A DNA stretch of 64,000 bases, taken from positions 62,001 to 126,000 of the forward strand of contig CALCCU010000112.1 in the NCBI GenBank assembly GCA_937900515.1. The letters run 5' to 3'. Under the pieces are notes generated by a model, which saw only the letters and a list, made by a program, of their open reading frames with translations, ran no database searches and was not told where the DNA came from. Below, piece by piece: positions 41,681 through 51,329 of this stretch. This stretch comes from an uncultured Gammaproteobacteria bacterium. GTDB taxonomy: Bacteria; Pseudomonadota; Gammaproteobacteria; Nitrosococcales; Methylophagaceae. Position numbers and translations under genes: made by a program. Every line of letters starts with the position of its first letter. The first letter of the stretch is position 1.

Positions 41681-41712
41681 AAAAAAAAGCCATGGACTAA
41701 TAAGCCATGGCT
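41681..41712 (-). terminator. Rho-independent terminator of the type I secretion operon
   Basis: On - strand: AGCCATGG...CCATGGCT hairpin followed by TTTTTTTT. Confidence 0.75.
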
Positions 41713-41734
41713 ATATACGATATTTAAAGTTTAA

Positions 41735-43066
41735 CTATTCTTTATTATCACTTACTTGTAGTGCGGTTTCAGGTAATTGTATTTGTAAATTAACTAACAA
41801 CTCCCCCATGCTATTCAGTACGCGGTATATTGCAAATAATTCATCATATTGAGCATTTACAAGTGCTTGGCTTGCGACGAACAGCTCATTTTCTGAATCT
41901 AATAAGTCTAATAAAGTACGCTGCCCTAGACTAAACTGCTGTCTATATGCATCACGTGAACGAAGGCTTGATTCTACATGAGCCTTAAAGTATTGCATTT
42001 GATTTTTAACAGTCTGTAATGCATTCCAGGAGAACCGGACACTTTGCTCAACTTGTCGATGTGTATTATTACGAATTTCTGTCGCTTGGTTAATTCGGTA
42101 TGCAGTCTCTTGACGACGTGCACTATCTTTACCACCATTTAGCAGGTTATAGCGAAGACGAAACATGGCAGTTACATCGTTATCATGCCCATTGACACCA
42201 TTCAAATCATTATTAGCCGTTGTTCCAATTTCTAAATTCACTTTTGGATAAAATGCTGCTGCTGCAGTGTCATGCTGAGCATTAGCTTCTTCAATATTCG
42301 CATTCGCGGACTTAAGAACTGGATGATTATCGATTGCTTTGGATATAGCTTCATCAACAGTGTCAGGTAAAACAGAAGAAGATAACTCTGGCTCATTTAA
42401 GCTATCAGGCTGTTCACCGATCACACGTAAATATGTAGTTTCTTGATCTCGTAAGTTGCTCTCTTGTGCAATTAAATTTGCTCTCGCTAAGGCCAAACGA
42501 CCTTGGCTTTGATCCATATCAGCTTTTCTACCAACTCCTCGCTCACTACGTAAGGTTATTTGGTCATGCGTACGTTCATGAGCTTCAAGATTAGTGGCTG
42601 CAAGTTCAACTAAATGTTGGCGGCGTAATACATTGAGATATGCTTCAACAGCTTCTAAACCTGTGTTTTCAGCAGTTCCGAATACAGCATAAGATTGCGC
42701 TTTCTCGATAGCAGTAAAACGACGTACTTCATTAGTGGTTTGCATTCCATCAAAGAGCATTTGATTAAAATTTAAACTTGCTTCATCTCTATTCATATGA
42801 ATATTTTTATGAGAACTAGCCGTTCGAGTACTTGGACTATCCGTTGATTCAAATCCTGTCCCGATTGCAAGTTCTATAGTAGGAAAATAACCTGCTTCGG
42901 CCTGTTTTATTTGTTCTGATGCAGCATTACGTTCATAACTAGCCGCTAAAACATCCGGATTAGTTGTTACGGCATTACTAACCGCTTCTTGAATTGTAAC
43001 TGCATAAGCACTCGACTGAGCTAATAAGCTAATCGTGACGATTTGAGCAACTTTATTTAACATCAT
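41735..43066 (-). CDS. TolC-family outer membrane protein (LapE-like)
   Basis: Two OEP repeats; VTIQEAVSNAVTTNPDVLAASYERNAASEQIKQAEAGYFPTIEL; downstream of the ABC and HlyD genes. Confidence 0.88.
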   Translation of the reverse strand: MMLNKVAQIVTISLLAQSSAYAVTIQEAVSNAVTTNPDVLAASYERNAASEQIKQAEAGYFPTIELAIGTGFESTDSPSTRTASSHKNIHMNRDEASLNFNQMLFDGMQTTNEVRRFTAIEKAQSYAVFGTAENTGLEAVEAYLNVLRRQHLVELAATNLEAHERTHDQITLRSERGVGRKADMDQSQGRLALARANLIAQESNLRDQETTYLRVIGEQPDSLNEPELSSSVLPDTVDEAISKAIDNHPVLKSANANIEEANAQHDTAAAAFYPKVNLEIGTTANNDLNGVNGHDNDVTAMFRLRYNLLNGGKDSARRQETAYRINQATEIRNNTHRQVEQSVRFSWNALQTVKNQMQYFKAHVESSLRSRDAYRQQFSLGQRTLLDLLDSENELFVASQALVNAQYDELFAIYRVLNSMGELLVNLQIQLPETALQVSDNKE

Positions 43067-43142
43067 AGTTCAGTACCCAATTAAAAAATATTCAATTACC
43101 AAGAATAACATAATTTATTCATTAACCTATAACGCAGAGAAC

Positions 43143-43787
43143 TTAACGTAAATCACGGAAAAATATAGCCAATGAGAGCCTATCTCTAATACCCATTTTT
43201 TGAAAAATAGCGGTTAAATGAGACTTAACGGTTCGTTCAGTAATTTCCATTTCAATAGCAATCTTTTTATTGGTTGCTCCATGACTCACTAACTCCGCGA
43301 CTTGATGTTCTTTAGGGGATAAGGAGTCAAGTGCTTGCTGCTGCTGTTCAGTAATTTGAGGAGTTTGGCTGAGCGCATCAATTAACCCTGAAATAACATG
43401 ACGTTCGATCCATACTTCTCCCATCAAAACACAACGAATTGCTGTCGATAAATTATCAACTGAGCTTGAATAATCAAAATAACCTCGAGCACCTTGTTTT
43501 AGTACTGTGATTTGCAGCTCACTTGAACAGTGGTCACCAATAATCAAAACTCGAGCATTAGGAAAAGCAGCTTTTAATTGTGCAAGCTTTTCAGCCTGAT
43601 TTTCGCCAAGTAACTTGTAGTCGCACAAGACTAATGCAACATCCTCATTTTCAGAAGCTGATAAACAGGCATCTACACCTTGAAAAAAATTCACTTGATA
43701 TTGAGAGCTAACGTTACTATTTATTGATTTAGATAATGCTTGGTCATCAATAATAATATTTAAGTTTTTCTTAGCACTCACGGTCAT
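43143..43787 (-). CDS. LuxR/NarL-type response regulator with atypical receiver
   Basis: C-terminal LSPKEHQVAELVSHGATNKKIAIEMEITERTVKSHLTAIFQKMGI HTH; receiver-like N-terminus. Confidence 0.88.
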   Translation of the reverse strand: MTVSAKKNLNIIIDDQALSKSINSNVSSQYQVNFFQGVDACLSASENEDVALVLCDYKLLGENQAEKLAQLKAAFPNARVLIIGDHCSSELQITVLKQGARGYFDYSSSVDNLSTAIRCVLMGEVWIERHVISGLIDALSQTPQITEQQQQALDSLSPKEHQVAELVSHGATNKKIAIEMEITERTVKSHLTAIFQKMGIRDRLSLAIFFRDLR

Positions 43788-45118
43788 CTTTCTCTCAAAG
43801 CCTCGTTTTTAGCTTTCAAAATTGGTTTCAATAAATAATCTAACACTGTTTTTTTGCCTGTGAGAATATCTACTGTTGTTGTCATTCCAGGTATGATTTT
43901 CAATTTTCCTTTATTACTTTCAATATAATTCTTATCTGTACGCAAGTAAATTTGATAAAAACTATCTCCTTGTTCATCAGTAATTGTATCAGCACTAATT
44001 CTTTCTAATTTCGCTGGTAAACCACCGTATATAGAAAAATCATAAGCAGTTAACTTGATCATTGCTTCTTGGCCAGGCCTCAGAAAAGCGATATCTGCAG
44101 GTCTAATTTTAGCTTCTACTAGCAAATTATCTTCAATAGGGATAATTTCCAGCAAGTCCATCCCAGGTTGGATTATGCCACCTACAGTATTAATTTTAAG
44201 CTGATTGATTGTACCTCTAACAGGTGATCTTACCTGAGTTCTAGTCACCCGATCTTGCGATGAAATGGCACTCTCTCTTGTTCGTTGTAATTCAGCATTC
44301 ACATCTGAATACTCTCTGGCAGCCTTTGCCTTAAATTGTAATGTTTGTTCTTCAATTTTTTGATTAATTTCATTCAACGACGATCTAATTCTTGGTATCG
44401 CCAAGCGATTGGCTTCCATTTCACCATGTAAATCATTAGCTGCACGTTTTAACCTTAATAACTCTACCTCAGACATAACTCCAGCGGCAACTAATGGCTC
44501 TGACATCTTCATTTCTTTACTACTCAAGTCATAACTTTTCTTTAGTTGAGCTTGTTTAGCGCGACGTTCGACTAACTCTTGTTGTTTTTGTGCTATTTGC
44601 TGTTTAAGCACTCTTGAGCTAGAGTTCAATTCATTCTGTCTAGATTGGTATAGGGCTTGTTCACTTGCCGCCAACTGAGGGCTAGACTCGACAACTTCTT
44701 TAGGCACTACAAACTGAGTACCACTGCTTTCTGCTTTTAGCCGCACACTTCGGGCCAGTAGTTCATATCGTTTTAGTTCATTTTCTCTGAATGAAGATGA
44801 AAAGCGCGTATCATCTATTTTCAATAATACCTGACCCGCTTGTACTTCTTGGCCTTCAGAAACAAGTACCTCGGCCAAAATCCCCCCCTCCAAGTTCTGT
44901 ATCACCTGAACTTTACTTGATGGGATAACCTTACCCTCTCCACGTGTAACCTCATCTAGGCTTGTGTTATATGCCCAAAAGCCTGCCGCAACAAAAAAAG
45001 CCAGGATTAAAAAAAGTAATGCATGCCCAGCACGGTGAGCTGATTCCAATGTTGCTGCACTTACTTCAGACATAAACTCTGCATCGTCAGGATGCGTGTT
45101 TTTAAACCATGCCATCAC
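43784..45118 (-). CDS. HlyD-family type I secretion periplasmic adaptor (LapC-like)
   Basis: VTRGEGKVIPSSKVQVIQNLEGGILAEVLVSEGQEVQAGQVLLKIDD; long coiled coil. Confidence 0.9.
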   Translation of the reverse strand: MMAWFKNTHPDDAEFMSEVSAATLESAHRAGHALLFLILAFFVAAGFWAYNTSLDEVTRGEGKVIPSSKVQVIQNLEGGILAEVLVSEGQEVQAGQVLLKIDDTRFSSSFRENELKRYELLARSVRLKAESSGTQFVVPKEVVESSPQLAASEQALYQSRQNELNSSSRVLKQQIAQKQQELVERRAKQAQLKKSYDLSSKEMKMSEPLVAAGVMSEVELLRLKRAANDLHGEMEANRLAIPRIRSSLNEINQKIEEQTLQFKAKAAREYSDVNAELQRTRESAISSQDRVTRTQVRSPVRGTINQLKINTVGGIIQPGMDLLEIIPIEDNLLVEAKIRPADIAFLRPGQEAMIKLTAYDFSIYGGLPAKLERISADTITDEQGDSFYQIYLRTDKNYIESNKGKLKIIPGMTTTVDILTGKKTVLDYLLKPILKAKNEALRER

Positions 45119-45121
45119 GCT

Positions 45122-47302
45122 CTATCCTTTAGATACTTTGATATGACCCTGCTTAAGGGATTCTAAAATCTGGTCTCGCGGCCCATCTGCAACTAAATGA
45201 CCTTGATCCATAACAATAATTCTATCGACTAAACTCAAAAGCGATGCCTTATGTGTCACTAAAAGTAAGGTTTTATCTGCTAGCTGACTCATTAAGTTAG
45301 ATTTAAATTGTTCTTCAGTACTGTTATCCATAGCATTGGTAGGTTCATCCAGAATTAGCATAGGAGGGTCTAATAATAGCGCTCTGGCAACAGCAATACT
45401 TTGTCGCTGACCTCCAGACAACCCCTCTCCTCGTTCACCAACAGGTAAGTCAAACCCTGCTGGATGTCGATTAACAAATTCAGTGACACCAGCTATGCCA
45501 GCCGCTTTCAATACCGCAACATCATCAGCAAAAGGAGCCCCCATAACAATATTATCCCTGACACTACCATAGAATAAATTAACGTCTTGCGGTGCATAGC
45601 CAACATTGCGGCGAAGATCCACAGGATCAATCTGCCTAATATCAGTACCATCTAGCAATATAGCACCATTCGTTGGCTCATAAAGACCTAATAATAACTT
45701 CTCAACAGAGCTTTTACCTGATCCTATGCGCCCTATAAATGCAACTTTTTCTCCTGGCGAAATTGAAAAAGAGACATCTGACAAAGCATCAATTGGTTGC
45801 TCAGGATACCGAAACGTTACATTCTTAAATTCAACTTTTCCCGCAAACTCTGAACGATGTAAAAACTCTCTGCCTGTAGGACGTTCAACAGGTAGGCTCA
45901 TCAAATTATTGAGTGAGTTAAGTGCCGCTTTTGATTGGTGCCAGCGAGTTAATATTCCAGCGACTTGACCAAGTGGTGCAAGTGCTCGACCTGTCAGTAA
46001 AGTACTAGCAATGAGCGCCCCCATTGTAATTTCACCTTCCGATATTTTATAAACACCGAAAACAACGATACTGACTGAGGCCATCTGCTGAACAAAGGCA
46101 GTAAAATTAACTGCCGCTGATGATAATAGTTTTACACGTTGGCCAAATTTTGAAATGAAACCAATTGTTTGTTCCCACTTTCTCTGCACTAAAGATTCAG
46201 CACCTATGCTTTTGATTGTCTCCAAGCCTGTGAGGGTCTCTATTAAAGTGGCACTTTTCTGGCCTGAGTAGCGAAATAATTGCTGTACTGTTCGGCCGAG
46301 TGGGACTTGAATAACTAGGCCGACTATCAAAACCAATGGAATCGCAGCTAAAGGCACATAAGCTAACTCCCCAGAGATAGCCCAGATAACTCCTATAAAT
46401 AAAAACGCAAATGGTAAATCGATTAATGTTGTGATGGTTGTCGAGGTAAAGAACTCTCGAAAGGACTCAAACTCTTGCATATTATTTGCAAAAGAACCTA
46501 CTGAATTTGAGCGAGAAGCCATTTTAATGCCCATCACTTTTTCAAATATTGTTGCAGATAAGATCACATCTGCTTTTTTACCTGCCATATCAATAAAATA
46601 GCCACGTAGAGTACGTAGTAGTAAATCAAAGATAAAAACAGTCGCAACACCTATTGCAAGTACCCATAACGTTTCAATCGCATGATTAGGTACCACGCGG
46701 TCATATACATTCATGATAAATAAGGGTGAAGCAAGAGCAAACAAATTGACCAAAATAGAGGCTAAAAAAACCTCACCATAGATAGGCCAGAATTTAACAA
46801 TCGTACCCCAGAACCAATGCTTAGTTCTTGGAATAGCTGAATTATCTGTACGTTGATCAAATTTATGAACAGCTTTAATGAATATTGCATAGCCGTTATA
46901 GGCTGATTCTAACTTCTTTAGATCAATTTCTGACTCGCCATCACCTGCTTCTGGGAATATCACCCTCGCCTTAGAATCATTAATCTCGAGCAAAATGCAT
47001 GCTGTACTATTTTCTAATAATAGAACAGCTGGTAACAAGAGATTTGAGATTTTATGAAGTGGTCGTTTAACGACTTTCGATGATAGACCTGCGCGCTCTG
47101 CTGCACGAGAAAATAGTTTTGGAGTAAGTTTATTATCAACCAGAGGTAAACCATGTATTAATGATTCAGCACTGTGTGGTTTATGGAGAAGTTTGGTTAA
47201 TACAGTTAAACAGGCTAGGAGCGGATCATCAAGTGTCTGCTGTCCCTCATCAGCATCCCATTGTTTATGCTCTTCTTGTATTATATTTGACTCTTCAGAC
47301 AT
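45122..47302 (-). CDS. Type I secretion ABC transporter (LapB-like)
   Basis: N-terminal C39-like region, six TM, Walker A GRIGSGKSS, LSGGQRQSIAVARALLLDPPMLILDEPTNAMD. Confidence 0.92.
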   Translation of the reverse strand: MSEESNIIQEEHKQWDADEGQQTLDDPLLACLTVLTKLLHKPHSAESLIHGLPLVDNKLTPKLFSRAAERAGLSSKVVKRPLHKISNLLLPAVLLLENSTACILLEINDSKARVIFPEAGDGESEIDLKKLESAYNGYAIFIKAVHKFDQRTDNSAIPRTKHWFWGTIVKFWPIYGEVFLASILVNLFALASPLFIMNVYDRVVPNHAIETLWVLAIGVATVFIFDLLLRTLRGYFIDMAGKKADVILSATIFEKVMGIKMASRSNSVGSFANNMQEFESFREFFTSTTITTLIDLPFAFLFIGVIWAISGELAYVPLAAIPLVLIVGLVIQVPLGRTVQQLFRYSGQKSATLIETLTGLETIKSIGAESLVQRKWEQTIGFISKFGQRVKLLSSAAVNFTAFVQQMASVSIVVFGVYKISEGEITMGALIASTLLTGRALAPLGQVAGILTRWHQSKAALNSLNNLMSLPVERPTGREFLHRSEFAGKVEFKNVTFRYPEQPIDALSDVSFSISPGEKVAFIGRIGSGKSSVEKLLLGLYEPTNGAILLDGTDIRQIDPVDLRRNVGYAPQDVNLFYGSVRDNIVMGAPFADDVAVLKAAGIAGVTEFVNRHPAGFDLPVGERGEGLSGGQRQSIAVARALLLDPPMLILDEPTNAMDNSTEEQFKSNLMSQLADKTLLLVTHKASLLSLVDRIIVMDQGHLVADGPRDQILESLKQGHIKVSKG

Positions 47303-47541
47303 ACTTATTAGCTTCTTTCTTCTTAAAATATAATCAATATTTAAACTGCAACTAACAGTAACACATAAACTTTTATATGTAACTTGTTAAGTATAATGGA
47401 TTTTCACTAGAAAAGTCAGGCGATTTTCAGTTTAATGTTTCAGGATGTAAAGCTAATTAGAGTAAGATGTTACATGATATTATTGCTAGTAAAACGAGTC
47501 ATAGATAATCCGTTTATGGCAAATAAATAAGGACTGCCAAC

Positions 47542-47880
47542 ATGGCTTATATAACTCGAAATCAAGAAGGTGACATTACAGCCATCCATGAAACAGCGCA
47601 GACTGATACTCAAGAATATCTGTCGCTCGACAGTCCTGAAATTATTGAATTCATCCGTCAATCAGCTACAGATAATGACATCAAAACCATACTGTCATCT
47701 TCTGATGTGGCATTAGTTCGAGTTCTTGAAGATCTCATTAATACATTAATTGATAAAAAAATCATATTATTCACTGACTTGCCTGATGCTGCACGAGAGA
47801 AGTTAGCTAACCGAGAGCAAATTCGTGGTCGCTTACACTCTCTCGAAAACCTTATGTCAGATGACGAAGGTATTTTATGA
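47542..47880 (+). CDS. Conserved small acidic protein of unknown function
   Basis: 112 aa intact ORF; resembles a family often labelled 'tryptophan synthase subunit beta-like' in gammaproteobacteria (from memory, label not functional). Confidence 0.65.
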   Translation: MAYITRNQEGDITAIHETAQTDTQEYLSLDSPEIIEFIRQSATDNDIKTILSSSDVALVRVLEDLINTLIDKKIILFTDLPDAAREKLANREQIRGRLHSLENLMSDDEGIL

Positions 47881-49275
47881 CTTAGACTTACCAGCCCAAG
47901 GACGCTGAGGCGTTCTACTATCAATCTGTTTCTTTTTTCTGTCTTTGAAAGGATTATCACCTTTCTTAAATTCAATCACAATTGGTGTGCCATGTAACTT
48001 GAGCACATCACGGAATGTGTTTTCTAAATAGCGTTTATAGCTATTCGGCGTCGCATCTGTCTGATTGCCATGAATAATAATTCTAGGTGGGTTTTTACCG
48101 CCAAGATGTGCATACCTAAACTTAATTCTTCGTCCATGAACCAATGGGGGTTGGTGATCAGCAACAGCATCTTCTAATACACGAGTAAGTCTTGGCGTTG
48201 GAATTTGTGCCATTGCTGACTCATAAGCCTGTTTTACTGATTTGAAAAGTAAGCCAACACCACTACCATGAAGCGCTGAGATAAAGTGTGTATTAGCAAA
48301 GTTTAAGAAAGGTAAACGACGCTCAATATTTGTCGTTACCCATTCGCGTTCTGACTTATCTAAACCATCCCACTTATTAACAGCAATGACTACAGCTCGA
48401 CCACTTTGGATAATTAATCCCGCGAGGTGAAGATCTTGTTCAACAATGCCTTCATGGGCATCTAATACCAGCAACACCACATTGGCATCTTCTAAAGCCT
48501 GCAGTGTTTTTACAATACTGAATTTTTCCAGCATCTCTGAGACTTTAGAGCGTCTTCTAACACCTGCGGTATCTATTAAAGTGTATTCTGTTCCATCTTT
48601 TTCAAACGGAATATGAATACTATCTCGCGTTGTACCGGGCTCATCAAATGCAACTACACGGTCTTCACCCATAATGCGGTTAACCAATGTAGATTTACCT
48701 ACATTAGGACGTCCCAGTACAGCTAAGCGGATTCTACCATCGTCATTCAGCTCATTATCATCATCTGATGCTGTTGCTATCACGCTAGGCATCTCTTCTT
48801 TCAATGTTGAAAGAAGATTGGCAAGACCTCGCCCTTGGGAAGCGGAAATAACTTGGGGTTCTCCTAGGCCAAGAGCATAAAACTCTGCAGCCATCATTTC
48901 TTTAGTTTCACCCTCTGACTTATTAACTATCAGAATAGTTGGCTTACCAATCGACCTCAATTTTTGTGCAACATTTTCATCGTCAGCAACCAAGCCAGCC
49001 CGCCCATCAACTAAAAAGAAAACAATATCAGCTTCCTCAATAGCAAGATCTGCTTGTTTCCGCATCAAATCTGACATATTGTCAGATTGAGCCGTTAAGC
49101 CGCCGGTGTCAATAATTATAAAGTCACAACCTTCATTTTTTACATCACCATAAATTCGATCACGCGTTAGACCTGAGAAGTCAGCAACTAGTGCATCACG
49201 GCTACGTGTTAGGCGATTAAATAAGGTTGATTTACCAACATTTGGGCGGCCAACTAAGGCTACTACAGGTTTCAT
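47875..49275 (-). CDS. der: Ribosome biogenesis GTPase Der
   Basis: Two GTPase domains (GRPNVGKSTLFNRL and GRPNVGKSTLVNRI), KH-like C-terminus. Confidence 0.96.
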   Translation of the reverse strand: MKPVVALVGRPNVGKSTLFNRLTRSRDALVADFSGLTRDRIYGDVKNEGCDFIIIDTGGLTAQSDNMSDLMRKQADLAIEEADIVFFLVDGRAGLVADDENVAQKLRSIGKPTILIVNKSEGETKEMMAAEFYALGLGEPQVISASQGRGLANLLSTLKEEMPSVIATASDDDNELNDDGRIRLAVLGRPNVGKSTLVNRIMGEDRVVAFDEPGTTRDSIHIPFEKDGTEYTLIDTAGVRRRSKVSEMLEKFSIVKTLQALEDANVVLLVLDAHEGIVEQDLHLAGLIIQSGRAVVIAVNKWDGLDKSEREWVTTNIERRLPFLNFANTHFISALHGSGVGLLFKSVKQAYESAMAQIPTPRLTRVLEDAVADHQPPLVHGRRIKFRYAHLGGKNPPRIIIHGNQTDATPNSYKRYLENTFRDVLKLHGTPIVIEFKKGDNPFKDRKKKQIDSRTPQRPWAGKSKS

Positions 49276-49277
49276 AA

Positions 49278-50432
49278 TTACTTGATCCGAAATGCAGTTA
49301 AAGTACCATCAGATGCAGTTACGAACACTAAATCATCTTTTACTACGGGTTTACTTCGAATTGCTTCATCAGCAATTCTCTTACGAGCAACAAAACGACC
49401 ATCTTCACGAGAAATCCAGTGAACAAAGCCTTCAAAATCACCAACAATAACATTTTCACCAACAATAACTGGTGCAGTTACTTTTCTACGTAATAAGCGA
49501 GTTTGTCTCCATAAAGCATCACCCGAACCATCTTGTACGGACCAAACATAATCACTTTCATCGCTCACATAAACACTATAACCGGGATCAACATCAAGTC
49601 CTGTACGTGAAGAAAAATCACGATACCAAAGTACTCTTCCTGAATTCAGAGAAACACCGGCTAATCTGCCATGAAATGCAACAACATACACCACATCATC
49701 TGCAATAACTGGAGTTGAATCAATATCAACCAAGCGATCCAATTCTGTACGGCCTCGAGGAACAGCTACACTTGTTTCCCAAACAACTACGCCATCATTC
49801 AATGAGAGGGCGACTAATTTGCCATTTGCATAACCAGAAATCACCATCTCACCTGAAATAACTGCTTCACCCGCTCCTCTTAAACTTAATAGAGGAACTG
49901 CACGCTGGTAACTCCAAAGACGCGTACCATCTTCACTAGATAAACCCGTCAATCGCCCATCAGCAGTACGAGCAACAACAACACCGTGAGCTGCTTTTGC
50001 TGGAGATAAAATCTCACTTGTTAATTGTTTTTTCCATTTAACTTCGCCACTCAACTCATCAAGAGCAATTAACTGTCCTTTTTTAGTTCCGATAAGAACT
50101 AGGCCATCTCCTCCACCAGCGCCTGTGGCAACAGGAACATCAAGACCAGCTTGCCATAATGTTTTGCCAGACATACTTGCATAACTAGTCACATCACCTT
50201 CATAGTCAACAGCGATAATAGCATCACCTTGAAGCCATGCTCCTAATTGACTGTAATCATCACCGGCACCACTACCAGTATCAGTTGACCAAGCAATAGT
50301 AGGCTCGAATTCAGGTGTAAACTCCACCAATTCAGAAGGAAGTGCGACGTAGACTTCATCTTCAAACCATGAGCAAGCTGTCAACAACAAGCTAATAGAT
50401 AACAGTACGCTGATTCGAATTGAACTAACCAT
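49278..50432 (-). CDS. bamB: Outer membrane assembly lipoprotein BamB
   Basis: Lipobox LLTACSWF, PQQ-like beta-propeller repeats. Start at 50432 (MVSSIRISVLL...) preferred over tracked 50567. Confidence 0.92.
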   Translation of the reverse strand: MVSSIRISVLLSISLLLTACSWFEDEVYVALPSELVEFTPEFEPTIAWSTDTGSGAGDDYSQLGAWLQGDAIIAVDYEGDVTSYASMSGKTLWQAGLDVPVATGAGGGDGLVLIGTKKGQLIALDELSGEVKWKKQLTSEILSPAKAAHGVVVARTADGRLTGLSSEDGTRLWSYQRAVPLLSLRGAGEAVISGEMVISGYANGKLVALSLNDGVVVWETSVAVPRGRTELDRLVDIDSTPVIADDVVYVVAFHGRLAGVSLNSGRVLWYRDFSSRTGLDVDPGYSVYVSDESDYVWSVQDGSGDALWRQTRLLRRKVTAPVIVGENVIVGDFEGFVHWISREDGRFVARKRIADEAIRSKPVVKDDLVFVTASDGTLTAFRIK

Positions 50433-51066
50433 TATTTGAGGCCACCACATCGTCAAGTTTGATTTGAAGGATCTGCTGGCGAGGTTCGCCTTGTTTGATA
50501 GTGAACAATGCCTGCTGATAAGCTGTTCTTGCCTGATCCGGTTTTGCTTGTTCAATGTAAATATCACCTTTTAGCTCTGACCACAAAGATGAAAATGCAT
50601 CTGATGATGCTTTATCAGCTAAGAGTAAAGCCTCATCGAATTTACTGTCTAAAAACAATACTTGCGCTAATCTTAGTTGAGCAAGTTCTTTATGAGCAGA
50701 TAAATCAGCATTAGAAACAACCCAGTTTAGATATGTCTGTGCCGCAGCATTATCATTATTTTTAACAGCATTGGATGCCATATCAAATGCTGAAAATATA
50801 GAATAAGGGCTTGTTGAAAAATCAGTAAACAAATTATCTGAGGCTGCTGCTGCAGTAATACTATCCCCATTAGCCAAGGCTCTTGATACTTGTTGATATG
50901 CATGTGAAGCTTTCAGTGCTTGTGTACTTTTATAATCGACCCAGTAGCGGCCACCAAAGACAGCTAACGCAGTAGCCACACAAGCAATGATGACTGAACG
51001 TCCATTATCACGCCACCACTGTTTAATCTCTTCGCCTTTTTCATCATCCGATGCATAAATATCCAT
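50425..51066 (-). CDS. yfgM: YfgM/ancillary SecYEG translocon subunit-like TPR protein
   Basis: MDIYASDDEKGEEIKQWWRDNGRSVIIACVATALAVFGGRYW; upstream of bamB. Confidence 0.88.
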   Translation of the reverse strand: MDIYASDDEKGEEIKQWWRDNGRSVIIACVATALAVFGGRYWVDYKSTQALKASHAYQQVSRALANGDSITAAAASDNLFTDFSTSPYSIFSAFDMASNAVKNNDNAAAQTYLNWVVSNADLSAHKELAQLRLAQVLFLDSKFDEALLLADKASSDAFSSLWSELKGDIYIEQAKPDQARTAYQQALFTIKQGEPRQQILQIKLDDVVASNNG

Positions 51067-51269
51067 CTTCTGTCATTCCTCAAATATTCGACTGAACAAA
51101 AGACTAATTATACGTTGATCTGCCCAAAAATGTGGATATGTCGTTGCAAATGAATACAGCGCACCATTTCAAACCAGAAACACCTTAAGCGCACCTTTTT
51201 AGAGCAAAACAACTTAATCATCATGCTGATAGACCTAATAAGTTATTGTTTTATATATAAACACCATTA

Positions 51270-51285
51270 TGGTGCGACAATTGCA
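51270..51285 (+). promoter_or_regulatory. Candidate sigma54 (-24/-12) promoter upstream of amt
   Basis: TGGTGC-GACAA-TTGCA; GG (51271-72) and GC (51283-84) with the canonical 10 nt between them; 45 bp before the GTG start. Confidence 0.65.
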
Positions 51286-51329
51286 CTAAATTAAGGCTAA
51301 TTAATTCTAACTAATAAGGATAGTACATC

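Noticed and set aside
47658-47975. 105 aa - strand ORF
   Set aside because: Antisense to the 112 aa + strand ORF and der 3' end; less protein-like than the opposite strand.
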